Source of the DNA: an uncultured Clostridia bacterium
Lineage (GTDB): Bacteria; Bacillota; Clostridia; Oscillospirales; Ruminococcaceae
NCBI GenBank assembly: GCA_947175655.1
Contig: CAMWNQ010000036.1
Coordinates: 1 to 13,022 of the forward strand
Length of the DNA: 13,022 nt
Direction: 5' to 3'
Translations under genes and position numbers: made by a program
Notes under the pieces: model-generated
Seen by the model: only the letters and a program-made list of their open reading frames with translations
Database searches by the model: none
Told to the model about the DNA's origin: nothing
Shown here: positions 7,527 through 13,022 of the stretch, piece after piece
Layout: every line of letters begins with the position of its first letter
Numbering within the stretch: the stretch's first letter is position 1

Positions 7527-7578
7527 AAAAAATCCTCCTTTTGAGAAATATATTCTCATTACATTTTATGCCGAAAGT
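7516..7578 (-). promoter_or_regulatory. Inverted repeat burying the amidase start codon; possible overlapping terminator
   Basis: ACTTTCGGCATAAAA (7516-7530) and TTTTATGCCGAAAGT (7564-7578) are perfect 15-bp inverted repeats. In the minus-strand RNA the downstream arm holds the amidase AUG and its next codons (Met-Pro-Lys-Val). The 33-nt loop holds a second hairpin (TGAGAA 7542-7547 / TTCTCA 7553-7558), then the unpaired ribosome site AAGGAGG. Straight after the outer stem comes a run of T's that encodes Val-Phe-Leu, so the whole has the form of an intrinsic terminator for the GH5 message laid over the start of the next gene. It may terminate, limit translation of the amidase, or both. Confidence 0.65.
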
Positions 7579-7600
7579 ATTTATTTTGTTATTTCATATA

Positions 7601-9832
7601 TTAATTTTCATCAGCAGAATTAACTGCATTTTCAATTATATCAGGGAAGTACCATGTAAGATTTTTTCTGTTAAGCATTCCGAAATTCTTTTTAATGCCT
7701 TCGTCCCACATAAAGCAGGTTATACCATATTGTTTTGCAGATTTTATATAATATTCAGTGTAATCAGCTCTTGTTGTATAATTCTTTTTATTTACTGAAC
7801 CGAATTCACCTATTATTACTGGAGTTCCTTTATCTATAAAAGTATTTTTAAGAAGTTCAAATCCCTTGTCGAGAGCCTTTTTGTCCTCATCAGTACCCCA
7901 TTCAGCAGATTTTGCGGATTTATCGTCAGGGTCTGAGAAATCCCAAGGTGAATAATAATGAATTGATACAATTATTTTATCGTCATCAGGAATTTTCACT
8001 GCTTTTACTGCATCTTCCGTAATTGAAGCAGCATGTGATGTAATTATAAGATGTCTGTCAGCATTGTTTCCACCTGAATTTCTTACAGTCTTTACAAAAG
8101 CATCAAAGAGGTTGTTAATAACTTCACGTTCTTCCGGTGTACCGCCTGTCCATTCAGTTTCAGAGCCTATGACTCTTGGTTCATTCATTCCCTCAAATAC
8201 AAGATGATAGTCATAGTCCTTAAATCTTTCAGAGACTTGTTCCCATATTTTAACAAGTCTTGCTTTTACTTTTTCCTCATCAGCCTTTGTAGGATTAAGC
8301 CATGTATAGTCATCGTGATGTACGTTTATGATTGCATACATATCGTTATCTATTACATAGTCAACTACTTCATTTACTCTGTCGAGCCATTCTTTATCAA
8401 TAGTATCGCCGTCCATATGGTCATTCCACGATACAGGAATACGAACAGAATTAAATCCGGCATCTTTTACAGCATCTATCAATTCTTTTGTAGCTTTCGG
8501 ATTGCCCCAGCTTGTTTCGATTTTATCTGCACTCAGTGTCTGTTCCTTGTCATAGCAATCAAGAGTATTTCCAAGATTCCAGCCTATATGCATATCCTCA
8601 ACAATTTGTTGAGATGTAATATCGTGCATTTTTGTATTTTCAGGAATGATGCTCTTATATTTTTTATCATTTACAAGTTTTCCTTCAGGAGTTCCTGAAT
8701 TGTTTTCGTCAGATGATGCAGAAGCATTTCCGATACTTGATTTTACTGTTATATTTTTTAGAATGATATTTTCTGATTCACTCCACCAATATCCTAGCAT
8801 AACTTCTCCACCATATGATATATATTCCTTTATTTCATCAGGAACTTTCCAGTAAAGAAGCACATTGTTTGAACCGGTCATAATGGCAAAGTTTCTGGAC
8901 TGATACCAGTAATCATCAGTAGCGGACGGACAGCTGTCATCAACAGATATTCCGAACGCTCCGGATATTTTCTTTAAAGGTGCGGAAGACTCTATATTGA
9001 ATTCAAAATATTGTGGTATCTCGTCATCTGCAATTAAATCTTCAAGAGGAATTTTTACTGTTTTTGTTGATTCGCTCTTGTAATTAAGAGTGTTTCCGAG
9101 TTCAACAGTTTTTGTATTGTCAACGGGTATTTCATAGGATGTTGAATAATTGCAAATGATACTTTCAAGACGTATTGACTGTACACCGCCCCACCAGTAT
9201 CCTAACTGTATGTAACTTTTATCACTGATATTTATATAATCTCTTATACTTTCAGGAACATTCCACGTTATTTCTGCGTATGCACCGTTTACAGATATTT
9301 CAACATCTTCTGACTGATACCAGTAATCGTCGGTAGCAGTCGGACAGTTCTCATCAACAGATATTCCGAAAGCACCTGTAAAGCTTCCCATATCAGAAAC
9401 ACCGTCTTCTGAGTATATTACAAAAGTAAATGATTCTATTTTATCGTCTTCATCAGCAAGTTCACTGAGTTTTGCTTTATAGGTTTTATTTGTGTCATAA
9501 TTCAGGATTTCATTTATTTCACCTTTTTCATTCGCCATAGAGTATGATATTTTTTCTATAGGACTTACATGCGGTGGCATAGTTGTAACTTCCGGTTCTG
9601 TCTCTGTAACAGCAGTTGTTGTTTCCTCGGATTTTTCAAGTTCAAAAGATTCGGTTGCTTTGAAAGTTTCAGCTTCGGATTGTGAATTGCTGGAACTCTG
9701 TGAAGAAGATACAGAAGAACTGCTTTTATTTGAATCTCCGCAGGCAGTAAGAATGCTTGTTGAAAGAATTCCGGCAGTAATAATAACTGCTGTATTTTTA
9801 ATATTCTTTTTTAAATTCCTTTTCATTTTCAA
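7601..9832 (-). CDS. GH5 endoglucanase lipoprotein with two tandem N-terminal modules
   Basis: A 743-residue surface glycoside hydrolase. Residues 1-31 are a lipoprotein signal (basic start, hydrophobic core, LTAC lipobox, C31), so it is probably anchored outside the membrane. Residues 35-90 are a Ser/Glu/Thr-rich linker. Two related modules follow, about 92-230 and 243-366, each with GAFGISVD, CPxATDDYWYQS and LGYWW; carbohydrate binding is likely but the family is not recognised. After a short linker, about 402-735 is a GH5 domain resembling subfamily 4: GWNLGNTLD, ETSWGNP, HH at 505-506, acid/base E551 in GMNEP, HYYSPW, and nucleophile E676 in GEFG. It should cut beta-1,4-glucan or xyloglucan. 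There is no dockerin. TTG at 9832 has AGGA 8 nt upstream; ATG at 9826 is the alternative, 14 nt away. Confidence 0.93.
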   Translation of the reverse strand: MKMKRNLKKNIKNTAVIITAGILSTSILTACGDSNKSSSSVSSSQSSSNSQSEAETFKATESFELEKSEETTTAVTETEPEVTTMPPHVSPIEKISYSMANEKGEINEILNYDTNKTYKAKLSELADEDDKIESFTFVIYSEDGVSDMGSFTGAFGISVDENCPTATDDYWYQSEDVEISVNGAYAEITWNVPESIRDYINISDKSYIQLGYWWGGVQSIRLESIICNYSTSYEIPVDNTKTVELGNTLNYKSESTKTVKIPLEDLIADDEIPQYFEFNIESSAPLKKISGAFGISVDDSCPSATDDYWYQSRNFAIMTGSNNVLLYWKVPDEIKEYISYGGEVMLGYWWSESENIILKNITVKSSIGNASASSDENNSGTPEGKLVNDKKYKSIIPENTKMHDITSQQIVEDMHIGWNLGNTLDCYDKEQTLSADKIETSWGNPKATKELIDAVKDAGFNSVRIPVSWNDHMDGDTIDKEWLDRVNEVVDYVIDNDMYAIINVHHDDYTWLNPTKADEEKVKARLVKIWEQVSERFKDYDYHLVFEGMNEPRVIGSETEWTGGTPEEREVINNLFDAFVKTVRNSGGNNADRHLIITSHAASITEDAVKAVKIPDDDKIIVSIHYYSPWDFSDPDDKSAKSAEWGTDEDKKALDKGFELLKNTFIDKGTPVIIGEFGSVNKKNYTTRADYTEYYIKSAKQYGITCFMWDEGIKKNFGMLNRKNLTWYFPDIIENAVNSADEN
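8735..9559 (-). repeat. Tandem duplicated module in the GH5 protein
   Basis: Two copies lie at about 9143-9559 (first in the protein) and 8735-9106. They are offset by 414 nt (138 residues). The best-conserved DNA blocks are 8898-8962 and 9312-9376, which differ at 8 of 65 positions and encode the GAFGISVD...DDYWYQS core. The flanks have diverged further, pointing to an in-gene duplication kept under selection at the core. Confidence 0.8.
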
Positions 9833-9868
9833 TTTACTATTCCTTTCTCTTTTTAGGTTACATATAGC

Positions 9869-9897
9869 ATTATATCATAATGAAAAAAGGAAATCAA
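9869..9897 (-). promoter_or_regulatory. Promoter of the GH5 gene
   Basis: On the minus strand TTGATT (9892-9897) and TATAAT (9869-9874) are separated by 17 nt, and TGA precedes the -10, giving an extended -10. It lies 22 nt from the divergent pnuC promoter's -35, so one bound protein could affect both. No obvious operator or catabolite-repression site was found by eye. Confidence 0.75.
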
Positions 9898-9918
9898 TGC
9901 AAAATCTAAAAATTCTCC

Positions 9919-9947
9919 TTGACATTTTTTTATCCCTGTGTTATAAT
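9919..9947 (+). promoter_or_regulatory. Consensus promoter of pnuC
   Basis: A perfect TTGACA (9919-9924) and a perfect TATAAT (9942-9947) with a 17-nt spacer, plus TG at the extended -10 position. It is the strongest promoter by eye in the window. Transcription should start near 9954, leaving a leader of about 95 nt with a terminator in it, as expected for a gene controlled after initiation. Confidence 0.85.
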
Positions 9948-9965
9948 GACAAAAATAATTATTAA

Positions 9966-10037
9966 CTGCCACCGGGTAGTAGTATTTTCTTTACGGCATT
10001 AGGTCTTTGAAGTCGTAAAAGGAAATACTTTTTTTTT
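9966..10037 (+). promoter_or_regulatory. pnuC leader: small hairpin plus terminator, candidate riboswitch
   Basis: A small hairpin (CTGCC 9966-9970 / GGTAG 9975-9979, loop ACCG) is followed 1 nt later by a 17-bp terminator stem (9981-9997 with 10012-10029, one bulged A) and nine T's (10029-10037). The terminator loop (9998-10011) contains AGGT, which can pair with ACC of the first loop. A terminator between a consensus promoter and an otherwise good ribosome site (GGAGG 10038-10042) implies conditional read-through. The short hairpin that can kiss the terminator loop recalls the guanidine-IV (mepA) riboswitch as I remember it; this match is from memory and unverified. It does not look like a TPP, FMN, preQ1-I or NAD+-II element. 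Confidence 0.6.
9981..10037 (+). terminator. Intrinsic terminator in the pnuC leader
   Basis: The AGTATTTTCTTTACGGC arm pairs with 10012-10029 (17 pairs including G-U pairs, A10017 bulged) around a 14-nt loop, followed by nine T's. It lies upstream of the pnuC ribosome site, so when formed it would stop transcription before the gene. Confidence 0.75.
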
Positions 10038-10050
10038 GGAGGAATTTAAT

Positions 10051-10719
10051 ATGAAAAAAAATTATTTTTCGGTATGTGAAATACTGATATGGTGCTTGTC
10101 AGTAGTTTTTATTATTTTGTCATTTGCAATATTTGACCGTCAAAACTATCTGACGCTTATGGCATCTTTGATTGGTGCAACTTCATTGATTCTTAATGCT
10201 AAGGGAAATGTTGCTGGACAGATTCTTACTGTTTTGTTCAGTATAATATATGCCTGTATCTCATTTAAATCAGCATATTACGGAGAAATGATAACATATC
10301 TTGGAATGACTGCTCCTATAGCATTAGTATCAGCTGTTACGTGGTTCAGGAATCCTTTTGAAAAGGGAAAAGCAGAAGTTAAAATCAATTATCTTTCAAA
10401 AAAGGAGTATTTATTTCTCATATTTTTGGGCATTGCTGTTATAACTGTATTCTATTTCATTCTCAGTGCATTCAATACATCACAGATTTTTTTAAGTACA
10501 TTATCAGTGCTTACAAGTTTTGTTGCATCGTATCTTACAATGCGACGCAGTGAATATTATGCTGTCGGATATGCATTGAATGATATCGTATTAATACTTC
10601 TTTGGATTATTGCCGGAAGTCCTTCAGCAATAGTCTGTTTTATAGTTTTTCTTGTAAATGATGTTTATGGATTTTTGAGCTGGAAAAGTATGAAAAAAAG
10701 ACAGATTACAGTAAAATGA
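10051..10719 (+). CDS. pnuC: PnuC-family membrane transporter
   Basis: A 222-residue integral membrane protein with about seven hydrophobic segments. It carries the C-terminal PnuC-family marks seen in Firmicutes proteins annotated as nicotinamide mononucleotide transporters: MRRSEYYAVGYALNDIVLIL followed by LWI, and FLVNDVYGFLSW. The family moves nicotinamide riboside or other vitamin precursors (thiamine, riboflavin) by facilitated diffusion, trapped by a kinase inside the cell. No kinase or NAD gene is nearby, so the substrate is open. ATG at 10051 is chosen because GGAGG (10038-10042) lies 8 nt upstream; a TTG at 10036 lies in the terminator T-run. A candidate riboswitch precedes it. No terminator follows, so some messages may continue into sigK. 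Confidence 0.85.
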   Translation: MKKNYFSVCEILIWCLSVVFIILSFAIFDRQNYLTLMASLIGATSLILNAKGNVAGQILTVLFSIIYACISFKSAYYGEMITYLGMTAPIALVSAVTWFRNPFEKGKAEVKINYLSKKEYLFLIFLGIAVITVFYFILSAFNTSQIFLSTLSVLTSFVASYLTMRRSEYYAVGYALNDIVLILLWIIAGSPSAIVCFIVFLVNDVYGFLSWKSMKKRQITVK

Positions 10720-10799
10720 TAAAAAATCGTGAATTATGTACAATCCTGTAATAATATAATAATATATAATTCTTATTTCAGGGGGAGGATATAGTTCAT

Positions 10800-11483
10800 A
10801 TGATTTTGAAGATTTTAAGCAATATTATTCTGTTTGCACTCCATATTGACAGTATGGGAGTATTTCCGAAGCCTTTGTCTGCTAAAGATGAAAAAAAGTA
10901 TTTTGAACTGATGGCAAAGGGTGATAAAAATGCCAAGAACAAGCTTATTGAACATAATCTGAGGCTTGTAGCACATATAGTAAAAAAATACAATCCTACT
11001 TCATACGAACAGGAAGAATTAATATCAATAGGCACTATAGGACTTATTAAAGGTGTTACAACTTTTGATTATAAAAAGGGTGCAAAATTTGCTACTTATG
11101 CCAGCAAGTGTATCGAAAATGAAATACTTATGAACTTCAGGGCAATGAAAAAATCAGCAGGGGATATATATATAAACGAACCAATTGAAACAGATAAGGA
11201 CGGAAATACATTAACCATAATTGATTTGATTGATGACGGAAACGATATAAATGAACAGGTTGATTTGCGTATACATTCACATCAACTTACAGATTTCCTT
11301 GAAAAATGTCTGAGTAAGCGTGAAAAAGAAATAATAATGATGCGATACGGACTTTACGGGAAAAGAACCCATACACAGAATGAAGTAGCTGAAAGTCTTA
11401 ATATATCACGTTCATATGTATCAAGGATAGAGAAAAAAGCTCTTGAAAAACTCAGAAAGATGTATGATACAACGCCTTTTTAA
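10800..11483 (+). CDS. sigK: RNA polymerase sporulation sigma factor sigma-K, uninterrupted
   Basis: A 227-residue sigma-70-family factor very close in layout to sigma-K, the late mother-cell sigma of endospore formers. The first 20 or so residues (hydrophobic ILSNIILFALHI) resemble the pro-sequence removed on activation. Region 2 is clear (MAKGDKNAKNKLIEHNLRLV, ELISIGTIGLIKGVTTFD, KFATYASKCIENEIL). Region 4 includes SKREKEIIMMRYGL and the helix-turn-helix QNEVAESLNISRSYVSRIEK. The gene is whole, without the skin-type insertion seen in some Bacilli and Clostridia. GGGGGAGG (10781-10788) lies about 11 nt before the ATG. The 80-bp upstream gap has TATAAT sequences but no -35 or clear sigma-E site. 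Sigma-E would be the main alternative, but the short hydrophobic pro-segment favours sigma-K. Confidence 0.88.
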   Translation: MILKILSNIILFALHIDSMGVFPKPLSAKDEKKYFELMAKGDKNAKNKLIEHNLRLVAHIVKKYNPTSYEQEELISIGTIGLIKGVTTFDYKKGAKFATYASKCIENEILMNFRAMKKSAGDIYINEPIETDKDGNTLTIIDLIDDGNDINEQVDLRIHSHQLTDFLEKCLSKREKEIIMMRYGLYGKRTHTQNEVAESLNISRSYVSRIEKKALEKLRKMYDTTPF

Positions 11484-11484
11484 T

Positions 11485-11541
11485 ATAAAAAATACAGCAT
11501 CTCAGGAAACTTTGCATAAAACCTGAGATGCCGTATTTTTT
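11485..11541. terminator. Bidirectional intrinsic terminator between sigK and tRNA-Gln
   Basis: AATACAGCATCTCAGG (11491-11506) pairs with CCTGAGATGCCGTATT (11522-11537) with one A-C mismatch, around a 15-nt loop. TTTTT continues on the plus strand; on the minus strand the stem is followed by TTTTTT. It begins just after the sigK stop and about 30 nt after the tRNA 3' end. Confidence 0.9.
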
Positions 11542-11569
11542 TGATTGTAAATACACAACATTAGAAATA

Positions 11570-11645
11570 TGGTTGGACCGGATGGATTCGAACCATCGGA
11601 ATGACGGAGTCAAAGTCCGTTGCCTTACCCCTTGGCTACGATCCA
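11570..11645 (-). tRNA. tRNA-Gln (anticodon UUG)
   Basis: Read on the minus strand the gene folds as a full cloverleaf: acceptor TGGATCG/CGGTCCA (one T-G pair), D-stem GCC/GGC, anticodon stem ACGGA/TCCGT with loop CTTTGAC (anticodon TTG, decoding CAA), T-stem GATGG/CCATC with TTCGAAT, discriminator A, and an encoded CCA (11570-11572). U1-A72 is typical of bacterial tRNA-Gln. It has its own promoter and terminator, so it is a single-gene unit. Confidence 0.97.
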
Positions 11646-11678
11646 ATATATTATTTTAAAATAATGCCTATGTTAGAT

Positions 11679-11707
11679 ATTATATCATAAGATTTACAAA
11701 AAATCAA
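11679..11707 (-). promoter_or_regulatory. Promoter of tRNA-Gln
   Basis: On the minus strand TTGATT (11702-11707) and TATAAT (11679-11684) with a 17-nt spacer and an extended -10 (TGATATAAT). The -10 lies 33 nt upstream of the mature tRNA 5' end. Confidence 0.75.
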
Positions 11708-11747
11708 GAGTAAAACTAAATTTTTTTATTTTAACAATTTTTTTGTG

Positions 11748-11776
11748 TTGATTCTTAATGAAATATGTGATATAAT
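11748..11776 (+). promoter_or_regulatory. Promoter of the dCMP deaminase gene
   Basis: TTGATT (11748-11753), 17-nt spacer, TATAAT (11771-11776), with TGA before the -10. The leader is short (under 20 nt), carrying only the GGAGG site at 11788-11792. It is divergent from the tRNA-Gln promoter and has the same hexamers. Confidence 0.75.
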
Positions 11777-11800
11777 CATACAAAAACGGAGGATAAAAAA

Positions 11801-12283
11801 ATGAAACGCAGTAATTATATTTCTTGGGATGAATATTTTATGGGTATAGCTTTTCTTTCTGCACAGAGAAGCAAGGATTCTTCAACACAGGTCGGAGCTT
11901 GTATTGTAAATGAAGAAAACAAGATAGTTGCAGTCGGATATAACGGAATGCCTACAGGTTGCAATGATGATGAAATGCCTTGGGAAAGAACGGGCGAAAG
12001 TTCTCTTGACACAAAATATCCTTTTGTATGTCACGCTGAACTCAATGCAATACTTAACAGAAATACAGCAAATTTAAAGGGAGCTACTGTATATGTTACT
12101 CTTTTTCCGTGCAATGAATGTGCAAAAGCTATCATTCAAAGCGGTATAAAAAAGATTGTATATGCCGATAATAAATATGCTGATACAGAGGGTGTTAAGG
12201 CATCAACAATTATGTTTGAAAAATGCGGAGTCGAAACAGTACAGTATAAGCCTTCCGGAAAGACTCTTTCTATAAATCTTTGA
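11801..12283 (+). CDS. Deoxycytidylate (dCMP) deaminase, ComEB type
   Basis: A 160-residue zinc-dependent deaminase that converts dCMP to dUMP, feeding thymidylate synthesis in the cytosol. The zinc site is complete: HAE (H78, E80 as proton shuttle) and PCNEC (C104, C107). Other family segments are WDEYFMGIAFLSAQRSKDSSTQVG (residues 9-32), VGYNGMPTGC and the YADNKYAD strand. Length and motif order match bacterial ComEB-like dCMP deaminases. GGAGG lies 8 nt before the ATG. It is a single-gene unit with its own promoter and a weak shared terminator. Despite the ComEB name, no competence genes are nearby. Confidence 0.93.
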   Translation: MKRSNYISWDEYFMGIAFLSAQRSKDSSTQVGACIVNEENKIVAVGYNGMPTGCNDDEMPWERTGESSLDTKYPFVCHAELNAILNRNTANLKGATVYVTLFPCNECAKAIIQSGIKKIVYADNKYADTEGVKASTIMFEKCGVETVQYKPSGKTLSINL

Positions 12284-12295
12284 TATTGAAAATAC

Positions 12296-12318
12296 GCCGG
12301 AATAATTGACATTCCGGC
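12296..12318. terminator. Hairpin between the dCMP deaminase and HAD genes
   Basis: GCCGGAAT (12296-12303) and ATTCCGGC (12311-12318) form a perfect 8-bp stem with loop AATTGAC. On the plus strand it is followed by ATTATTATT, and on the minus strand by GTATTTTC, so neither side has a long T-run. It is probably a bidirectional terminator of moderate strength serving both convergent genes. Confidence 0.6.
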
Positions 12319-12325
12319 ATTATTA

Positions 12326-12955
12326 TTATATAAACTCTTTTATTTTTTCAGGAAGTTCACTTATATTATTTATAAATGGTACATCTTCTGGAACACTGCC
12401 GAAACCATATTTTGAGTGAATGAACGGAATACCGGCTTTTACAGCAGATTTGTAATCCCATTCAGTATCGCCTACATATACAGATTTTTCACAACCTGTT
12501 CTTTCAATGACAAGAGATATATTATGAGCTTTATCTTTTAGAGTATTTCCAAAACATTCAATGTCAGAGAAATATTTTTCAAATCCATAGTGTTTAAGAA
12601 ATGTTTCGATATATCCTTTCTGACAGTTGCTTACTATTGAAAGTATATATTTTTCTGAAAGTATTTTAAGTGTATTTTCAAGTTCAGGGAAAAGCACTGC
12701 CCCGTGTTTTAGGAGATAGTCTTGTTCATATTCCATACATTTATTATATATAAGTGTGATATCTAAATCAGGATAATCCTTGAATAAAATCATAGCAATT
12801 TCATCCATAGTTTTTCCCATAATACTTTTCATAAATCTGTCATCAATTTTTATTCTTCCGTTGGAGTAATCCAACATTGCATTATTCCAAGCTACTGAAA
12901 CCTGTTCTGATGAATCCCATAAAGTGCCGTCCAAATCAAAAATTATACCATTCAT
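12326..12955 (-). CDS. HAD-superfamily phosphatase (phosphoglycolate phosphatase-like)
   Basis: A 209-residue haloacid-dehalogenase-type hydrolase with the four HAD motifs: FDLDGT (nucleophile D7, acid/base D9), SN at 109-110 in SIVSNCQKG, a Lys at about 142 in LKDKAHN, and VGDTEWDYKSA (D163, D167) for Mg binding. The helical segment at about 15-85 is a C1-type cap, as in phosphoglycolate phosphatase and beta-phosphoglucomutase relatives. It should dephosphorylate a small soluble metabolite, but the substrate cannot be read from the motifs. CTCCT at 12963-12967 (minus AGGAG) lies 7 nt before the ATG. Confidence 0.88.
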   Translation of the reverse strand: MNGIIFDLDGTLWDSSEQVSVAWNNAMLDYSNGRIKIDDRFMKSIMGKTMDEIAMILFKDYPDLDITLIYNKCMEYEQDYLLKHGAVLFPELENTLKILSEKYILSIVSNCQKGYIETFLKHYGFEKYFSDIECFGNTLKDKAHNISLVIERTGCEKSVYVGDTEWDYKSAVKAGIPFIHSKYGFGSVPEDVPFINNISELPEKIKEFI

Positions 12956-13014
12956 ATGAAGTCTCCTTAAAAATAATAATATTGAACTAAATTCTGCAAT
13001 TTTTTATTTTTCTC

Positions 13015-13020
13015 ATTATA
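13015..13020 (-). promoter_or_regulatory. -10 element of the HAD phosphatase promoter (partial)
   Basis: Minus-strand TATAAT lies about 60 nt upstream of the HAD start codon, close to the window edge. The -35 would fall outside the window, so only half of the promoter can be seen. Confidence 0.45.
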
Positions 13021-13022
13021 TC

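Noticed and set aside
7527..7559. Eleven-residue N-terminal extension of the amidase from 7559
   Set aside because: The extension spans the AAGGAGG site and inner hairpin, has no ribosome site before it, and would not give a signal peptide; the family starts at MPKV.
7516..7578. Inverted repeat as the end of an insertion sequence or an attachment site
   Set aside because: The arms are 33 bp apart with no transposase or target duplication, and one arm is the conserved amidase start; an RNA hairpin explains it better.
8204..8698. 164-codon plus-strand open frame opposite the GH5 domain
   Set aside because: It is antisense to the GH5 catalytic domain, with an Ile/Phe/Tyr/Cys-rich composition typical of shadow frames, not a membrane protein with family motifs.
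10036..10050. TTG at 10036 as start of pnuC
   Set aside because: It lies in the T-run of the leader terminator and overlaps the ribosome site that serves the ATG at 10051.
10720..10799. sigK promoter among the TATAAT repeats at 10755-10770
   Set aside because: Two TATAAT matches exist but no -35 or sigma-E-type partner at a proper distance, and the tract is simple AT repeat, so no promoter is called.

Overview
The window looks like chromosome from a low-GC Gram-positive anaerobe of the Clostridia, most likely a gut or rumen Ruminococcus-type member of the Oscillospiraceae. The signs are an AT-rich sequence, GGAGG-type ribosome sites, TTGATT/TATAAT promoters with a TG extended -10, a lipoprotein GH5 cellulase, a sporulation sigma-K gene, MEP-pathway isoprenoid synthesis (ispE), and an amidase of a type I associate with gut Oscillospiraceae. 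The genus is inference from gene content and style; no rRNA or other marker gene is present. Nothing looks like a prophage, IS element, CRISPR array or integrated island.

Layout. Positions 35-1464 (+) hold an unrecognised 118-residue protein and a three-domain S1 RNA-binding protein. Positions 1504-4908 (-) are a compact four-gene unit read right to left: PHP histidinol-phosphatase, Lrp/AsnC regulator, class I aminotransferase and ispE, with the last two junctions overlapping. Positions 5084-6753 (+) hold the conserved pair of a free-standing ACT-domain protein and a UPF0210/DUF711 protein. Positions 6789-9832 (-) hold a two-module GH5 cellulase lipoprotein followed by an Amidase_3/SH3b cell-wall hydrolase. 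Positions 10051-11483 (+) hold a PnuC-family transporter and sigK. After these come tRNA-Gln(UUG) on the minus strand, a dCMP deaminase (+) and a HAD phosphatase (-).

Regulation is unusually readable. Convergent pairs share bidirectional terminators (near 1475, 6763, 11491 and, weakly, 12296). Promoters with 17-nt spacers can be placed for hisJ, the GH5 gene, pnuC, tRNA-Gln and the dCMP deaminase. Two cis-elements stand out. The first is a perfect 15-bp inverted repeat (7516-7530 / 7564-7578) between the cellulase and amidase genes; its downstream arm contains the amidase start codon and is followed at once by a U-run made by the amidase's own codons, so it can read as both a terminator and a start-codon-masking hairpin. 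The second is the pnuC leader: a consensus promoter, a small hairpin, and a strong terminator whose loop can pair with the loop of the small hairpin. This is a classic switch layout and may belong to a known ligand-sensing class.

Most genes are housekeeping or metabolic. The best candidates for undescribed biology are the amidase-start hairpin, the pnuC leader, the duplicated aromatic-rich module in the GH5 protein, and the amidase lineage that lacks the usual first zinc-binding histidine.
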